Shown here piece by piece: positions 58,297 through 64,000 of a stretch of 64,000 bases of DNA (position 1 is the first letter of the stretch; each line of letters opens with the position of its first letter). Where the stretch lies: positions 1 to 64,000 of the forward strand of contig JBBAUA010000018.1 in assembly GCA_040398465.1 (NCBI GenBank), written 5' to 3'. The notes beneath the pieces are model-generated. The model was not told the DNA's origin, did not search any database, and was given only the letters and a program-made list of their open reading frames with translations. Source of the DNA: UBA7672 sp040398465 (lineage in GTDB: Bacteria > Pseudomonadota > Alphaproteobacteria > Caulobacterales > Hyphomonadaceae). The translations under genes were made by a program, and so were the position numbers.

Positions 58297-60117
58297 TCAA
58301 CCGGCCCGTTTGTCGCGGATCGAGGCCAGCGTCTCGAGCACGTAGGCGCCCGGCGCTGGTGTGTTCTTCTTGAGCGCGCGCGGCGGGGCCACATGATCAC
58401 CGGAGCGCTGCTTCAGCCAGTCGGCCCAAAGCGGCCACCAGGAGCCGGGATGCTCTTTCGCGTAGGCCATCCAGCCATCGCTGCTGGGCGGGAGGATGTC
58501 GCTGACCCAGTAGCGGTACTTGTTGGCGGCGGGCGGGTTCACGACGCCGGCGATGTGGCCGCTGTCGGCGAGCACGAAGGTGACGTCGCCCTTGAACAGC
58601 TTCACGCCCTTGTAGACCGAGGCGAAGGGCGAGATGTGGTCCTTGCGCGCAGCATGGATGAAGGTCGGCGTCGGCACGCGGCCGAGATTCACCTTCGCGC
58701 CTTCGACTTCGAAGTCGCCCTTCGCCAGCGCGTTTTCAAGATAGAGGCGGCGCAGGCTGGCGATGTGCAGCGGGCCCGGCAGGTTGGTCTGGTCGGAGTT
58801 CCAGTAGAGAAGATCGAACGCCTTCGCCTCATGTCCGAGCAAGTATCGGTTCTCGACATAGCGCCAGATCAGATCTTCCGGGCGCAGCAGGTTGAACGCA
58901 TCGCGCATCGCCTCGCCGGGCATCACGCCGCCCGCTTCCACGATCATTTGCTCGATGCCGCCGATCGAGGCGTCGTCGATGAACAGGCCGAGGTCGCCCG
59001 GCTCGGAGAAATCCGTCTGTGCGGCCAGCAGCGTCAGCGACGCCATGCGTGCATCGTTCTCGTCGGCCAGCCGGGCTGAGAGCATGGAAGCGAGCGCGCC
59101 GCCAACACAGTAGCCGGCGACATTGACTGGAGCCTTGTGCTTGGCATGAACGAAGTCGAGCGCCGCGCGGCCGCCGAGCTTCAGATAGTCGTCCCAGCCA
59201 AAGTCCTTCGTCTCGTCATCCGCCGAGCGCCACGAGACCATGTAGACGGTGAAGCCCTGGTCCCGCAGCCAGCCCACCATCGAGTTCGCGGGCGTCAGGT
59301 CGAGCACGTAGTATTTGTTGATCCATGGCGGGAAAATCAGGATCGGGCTGGCGTGAACCGTCTTGGTCGTCGCCTTGTAGCGGATCAGTTCGATCAGCGG
59401 ATTCTTGAGCACAATCTCGCCCGGCGTGACCGCGATATTACGGCCCGGCGCGAAGGCGTCAGGATCGGACTGGGTAACCGACAGCCGTCCGCCCCCCGCA
59501 TTGAAATCATCCTGCAGCTGGGAGAGGCCCTTCTGGATCGACTGGCCGTCGGATTCGAACAGCGCCTTCAGCGCCTTCGGATTGCCCATCAGCATGTTCG
59601 ACGGCGCCATCGCGGCCGTGGCCTGGCGAATAAAGAAGGCGGCGCGGCGGCGCTCGGTCTCGGTCAGGTCGGGCGCATTCCAGGCGAGGCTCTCGGCCCA
59701 GCCGGAGGAAGCCAGAAACACGCGGCGCACGAAGTCGAAGAACGGATTCTCGCGCCAGGCGGGGTCGGCGAAGCGTGCATCGGCATCGCCGTCGATTGAG
59801 GGCATGCCGGCGGACATTTCCTGCATCGCCTGGGTGTGGCGGCCGAACAGGTCCATCTGGGCTTCGTTGAAGGCTTCCGGCTTTTTCGAATAGGATTCTG
59901 TCAGCGCCTTGAAGGCAGACGCGGCGGCCTCAAGTTCCAGCTTCCGGGGGGCCGCCGCCCCGCCAGCCAGCTGCGTTATGTCTGAAAGTTCACGGCTGAG
60001 ATCGGCAATCTTCTGCCCGAGGCGCGCGAAGCTGACGTCCGCAAAACCCTCGCCCTTTGGCGGGATTTCCCCGGACTTTTCAGAATCTACAGGAGGTTTT
60101 CCCCCGGTCTCGTTCAT
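58297..60117 (-). CDS. phaC: class I poly(3-hydroxyalkanoate) synthase
   Basis: The 606-residue enzyme polymerises 3-hydroxyacyl-CoA into storage polyester. The lipase-like box GYCVGG holds the catalytic Cys337; the His is in SGHIAGVVNPP, and the N-terminal block ENPFFDFVRRVFLASSGW and MGNPKALKALFESDG are typical of class I PhaC. Length fits class I (about 560-610). The start was placed at 60117 (MNETGG); ATGs at 60129 and 60222 are alternatives without better ribosome sites. phaA, phaB and phasin genes are not in the window. Confidence 0.9.
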   Translation of the reverse strand: MNETGGKPPVDSEKSGEIPPKGEGFADVSFARLGQKIADLSRELSDITQLAGGAAAPRKLELEAAASAFKALTESYSKKPEAFNEAQMDLFGRHTQAMQEMSAGMPSIDGDADARFADPAWRENPFFDFVRRVFLASSGWAESLAWNAPDLTETERRRAAFFIRQATAAMAPSNMLMGNPKALKALFESDGQSIQKGLSQLQDDFNAGGGRLSVTQSDPDAFAPGRNIAVTPGEIVLKNPLIELIRYKATTKTVHASPILIFPPWINKYYVLDLTPANSMVGWLRDQGFTVYMVSWRSADDETKDFGWDDYLKLGGRAALDFVHAKHKAPVNVAGYCVGGALASMLSARLADENDARMASLTLLAAQTDFSEPGDLGLFIDDASIGGIEQMIVEAGGVMPGEAMRDAFNLLRPEDLIWRYVENRYLLGHEAKAFDLLYWNSDQTNLPGPLHIASLRRLYLENALAKGDFEVEGAKVNLGRVPTPTFIHAARKDHISPFASVYKGVKLFKGDVTFVLADSGHIAGVVNPPAANKYRYWVSDILPPSSDGWMAYAKEHPGSWWPLWADWLKQRSGDHVAPPRALKKNTPAPGAYVLETLASIRDKRAG

Positions 60118-60254
60118 CCCGGCAATCATCTCATGGCCCGGCGGCGGCTGAAACTGCCGCTCGCCAAATCGAATGACTTTCCCTAGGTAGTAACCGACAC
60201 AAGCGCAATCGCGGGGCTCCATGACCCGCCCGGAAGGATCGCCGGAAGGATCGA

Positions 60255-60623
60255 ATGTACCGCCGCCTCGCGATCATTGCAGGACTGGGCGGCCCGGCGC
60301 TGAGCGCGGGCTGCGCGAACATCATGGAGCAGTCGGCCATTTCGCAGATCGCGCCGGAGTGGTTCGAAGAAAAGGCCGGCGAAGTGAAGGGTGAAGGCTA
60401 CCCCGAACTTGGTGACATCCCAGAAGTTCGTCCGGTGGCTGGGTCCGTGGCCGAGTGGAAACGACAGGCCGATACCCTGAAGACGTCTGCCGACCAGCTG
60501 GAAGCCATTCCCGCCGCATCGGAATCGACGCGCACGCCGGAGGAAATCCGAGCTATGGCGGCGCGGTGGCGCGCCCTGGCCGAGGGGACGGCCGTTCCGC
60601 CTGACGGAACGAGCAATCAATAG
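60255..60623 (+). CDS. small lipoprotein of unknown function
   Basis: The 122-residue product has a short signal peptide with lipobox ALSAGC (Cys20) and a helical, charged mature part with a WKRQADTLKTSADQLEAIPA segment. No family recognised; it resembles small envelope lipoproteins found near cell-wall genes. AAGGA precedes the ATG. It diverges from phaC with 137 nt between start codons. Confidence 0.6.
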   Translation: MYRRLAIIAGLGGPALSAGCANIMEQSAISQIAPEWFEEKAGEVKGEGYPELGDIPEVRPVAGSVAEWKRQADTLKTSADQLEAIPAASESTRTPEEIRAMAARWRALAEGTAVPPDGTSNQ

Positions 60624-60736
60624 CCGACGTCCTGCGGTCGAATTTTCCCGATAGCTGCCGGTCCCAACCGGCTTTAGACAATGATTTGCCTCGCTTCTGG
60701 TGATTCCGGCGCGGGGCCCGAAACAGGTGAACCGAC

Positions 60737-61980
<1,244 letters not shown>

Positions 61981-61984
<4 letters not shown>

Positions 61985-63279
61985 GCGGAGCGGGGAAAAC
62001 GCTGAGGCTCGGCGTCGCCGGCCTTGGCACGGTGGGCGGTGGCCTGCTGAAATTGATCGAGCGGCAGGCGGAGCTGCGGCTTCCGGGCAAGCTGGAGGTC
62101 GTGGCCGTTTCGGCGCGCAGCAAGAACCGCAATCGTGGCGTCGACATCTCGAAATTCCGCTGGGTCGATGATCCGGTGGAGCTGGCGCTGGCGGACGACA
62201 TCGATGTGGTTGTCGAACTTGTCGGCGGATCGGACGGTCCGGCCAAGCGGACGGTTGAGGCAGCGCTGCGCTCGGGCAAGTCTGTGGTCAGCGCCAACAA
62301 GGCGCTGATCGCGGAGCACGGCATGGAGATCGCTGCGCTTGCCGAGAAGCACGAGGCTCACCTGCTGTTCGAAGCGGCCGTCGCCGGCGCGATCCCGATC
62401 GTGCGGGCGGTCAAGAACTCGCTGTCCGGCGTGATCGTCAGCCGCGTGTCGGGCATTCTCAACGGAACGTGCAACTACATCCTCAGCGAGATGCTGCGCA
62501 CGGGCGCGGCCTACGAGACGGTGCTCGCCGAAGCGCAGCGGCTTGGCTATGCCGAGAGCGATCCCTTCCTCGACGTGTCGGGCGGGGACGCCGCGCACAA
62601 GGTACTGATCCTGGCCGCCATCGCGTTTGGCGCGCAGCCCGACTTCGCGCAGGTGCAGGTCGAAGGCATCGACAAGATAGAGGCCATGGACATCACGCTG
62701 GCCAACAAGTTCGACTATCGCATCAAGCTCGTGGCCGAGGCCTATCGTTCAGGCGGCAGCGTGCGTTGCCGCGTGGCGCCGGTATTGGTGTCACGCGACC
62801 ATCCGCTCGCAAGCGTGAACGGTCCGCTGAATGCCGTCGTGGTCGAGGGTGAGCCGGTGGGCCGTCTCACCTTCACGGGTCCGGGCGCAGGCGCCGGACC
62901 GACCGCGGCCGCCGTCATGGGCGACCTTGCGCGCCTGTTCGAGGGACCGGCGACGCCGCCGCTAGGCAAGCCCTCGCGTGAGCTTGCGGCCGTCATCACC
63001 GCCGCCAACAGCACAACCGATCAGGGCTCGTTCTTCATCGGCGCCAAGCTGGCCGACAAGCCGGGCATGTTCGCAGCCCTGACCGAGGAGCTGGCGGAGG
63101 CGGGCGTGTCGATCGACAAGCTGATACAGGAATCTGCGGGCGATACCGGCGCCGCGCCCGTCGCGATCATGACGCATCCGTGCCCGCGCGCTTCGGTGGA
63201 GAAGGCGCTTGCCAAGATCGCCGCGCTGAAGATCACCGCCGACGAGCCGCGTCTCCTGAGAATCGAGACGCGGGCGTAG
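61981..63279 (+). CDS. hom: homoserine dehydrogenase
   Basis: The 432-residue enzyme reduces aspartate semialdehyde to homoserine, the branch point to threonine and methionine. It has an NAD(P) fold (LGVAGLGTVGGGLLKLIERQ), the substrate domain with GILNGTCNYILSEM, and a C-terminal ACT domain (about 350-430) that gives feedback regulation. Its start overlaps the aminotransferase stop. Length matches the ACT-containing form (about 430). Confidence 0.95.
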
Positions 63280-63280
63280 G

Positions 63281-64000
63281 CTATTGGCCCGCCACCAGCT
63301 TTTCCTCGATCGCATAGAAGGCCGAGCGGCGGCCGGGGTCGGCTGGGGCATCCGTCGCGAAGAACGCGACGCCGGTTCCAGCGGCCATATCCACCCATAA
63401 GCCTGACTTGAGACCGTAGGCGTCGCCGGAATGGCCGACGCGGCGGACGCCGTCTCCGAACGGGTCGTCGCGACAGCCCGAAACCGGCGTAGCCAGCGTA
63501 TGAGTTGCGAGGCCGTAGGCGCAGAACACGCCGTCGGATGTTGCATCCGCAGTATCCGCCTCGAAGGTTTGGCCATTGGCGCCGTCGAACGTCCAGACGG
63601 GCGTCAGCAGAAGATCGACCGATGCGGGCGACAGCAGGCGCACGCCGTCGACTTCGCCGCCCCCCAGCAACAGGCGACCGATCACGGCAAGGCCGTTCGC
63701 CGAGATGCGCAGCCCGCCCTGCGGCGAGAAGGTCGCGCCATTGGCGCCTGCCCGCCAGGTCGCGAGGTCGCATGATCCGTCTGCGGCCGGCGTGACGGAG
63801 CATTCGGGTCGTGCGCCGTGATTGTCGTCACGCACCGGTTCGCCGTCGCGATAGAGCACAACGCCGCGGTCAACGGCCGCGTCGCTGCAGGTGTCCCAGT
63901 TGAAACAGGCGTCCAGCCGGAGTGGCGCCAGCACCAGGCGGCGCATCAGCATGTCGAAGCGCTCTCCGGTTGCCTTCTCCATGACGGAGGCGACGACGGG
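63281..64000 (-). CDS. serine hydrolase (class C beta-lactamase-like), 5' end outside window
   Basis: The visible C-terminal part ends at 63281 and the frame runs off the window edge (residues PVVASVMEKATG precede 63982), so the start and the SxxK nucleophile lie beyond 64000. Seen are LAPLRLDACFNWD, FSPQGGLRISANGLAVIGRL and RRVGHSGDAYGLKSG with the family's HSG/HTG triad. Such proteins include esterases, peptidases and beta-lactamases. Its stop faces the homoserine dehydrogenase stop with one base between. Confidence 0.7.
   Translation of the reverse strand, partial: PVVASVMEKATGERFDMLMRRLVLAPLRLDACFNWDTCSDAAVDRGVVLYRDGEPVRDDNHGARPECSVTPAADGSCDLATWRAGANGATFSPQGGLRISANGLAVIGRLLLGGGEVDGVRLLSPASVDLLLTPVWTFDGANGQTFEADTADATSDGVFCAYGLATHTLATPVSGCRDDPFGDGVRRVGHSGDAYGLKSGLWVDMAAGTGVAFFATDAPADPGRRSAFYAIEEKLVAGQ

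Overview
The window is 64 kb of GC-rich, gene-dense alphaproteobacterial chromosome. The gene families fit Caulobacterales/Hyphomonadaceae: gene transfer agent (GTA) gene remnants, the cycHJKL-degP-regulator-glnE order, a PleC/DivJ-like kinase with a perfect CtrA box (TTAA-N7-TTAA), class I PHA synthase, and a succinylarginine (ast) pathway. This assignment is inference; there is no rRNA marker. No tRNA, rRNA, CRISPR array or intact insertion sequence was seen.

1-12.5 kb: a dismembered GTA/HK97-type head-tail cluster. Recognisable pieces lie in canonical order on the + strand: portal N-terminus (885-1172), the small g3.5-like membrane gene (2280-2501), prohead protease with a nonsense codon and a frameshift (2502-2944), capsid C-terminus (5383-5685), start of the g6 connector (8653-8712), frameshifted g8/DUF3168 gene (8732-9158), and the C-terminus of the last tail gene g15 (12083-12439). 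Intact, mostly unrelated genes lie between them: a DUF262 gene with a micro membrane protein, two tandem 354-residue secreted paralogs, an NTF2-like protein, TrmO, an SDR, a beta-propeller lipoprotein, a membrane protein, a Kef-type antiporter and an SRPBCC protein. This is the main discovery candidate of the window.

12.5-28.2 kb: conserved housekeeping. CbpA-type DnaJ, a PepSY protein with a response regulator/kinase pair, cytochrome c maturation (ccmI, ccmE, ccmF, ccmH), a DegP protease, a second regulator/kinase pair and glnE, then an ECF sigma factor, a putative anti-sigma factor and a periplasmic metal-sensor-like protein. Many of these genes overlap by 4 nt and several use TTG starts.

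28.2-41.5 kb: signalling and envelope. A PleC/DivJ-like kinase behind a perfect CtrA box, a CheY-like regulator and an EAL protein, aminopeptidase N, a conserved hypothetical, a secreted Hcp-like protein, a polytopic GT-C-like membrane protein, a DHA2 efflux pump and a Yip1 membrane protein.

41.5-50.2 kb: one tightly packed + strand array: astA-astD-astB, a GNAT acetyltransferase, glpK, a UbiE-like methyltransferase, HMG-CoA lyase and a CaiB/BaiF CoA-transferase. The last two suggest a module turning hydroxymethylglutarate (or a similar acid) into acetyl-CoA and acetoacetate.

50.2-64 kb: M48 lipoprotein protease, hotdog-like enzyme, GMC oxidoreductase with its subunit-3 partner, DUF1254/DUF1214 protein, catalase-peroxidase katG behind two Fur-family-like 7-1-7 palindromes, PHA synthase, a small lipoprotein, an AlaC-type aminotransferase overlapping homoserine dehydrogenase, and a serine hydrolase cut by the window end.
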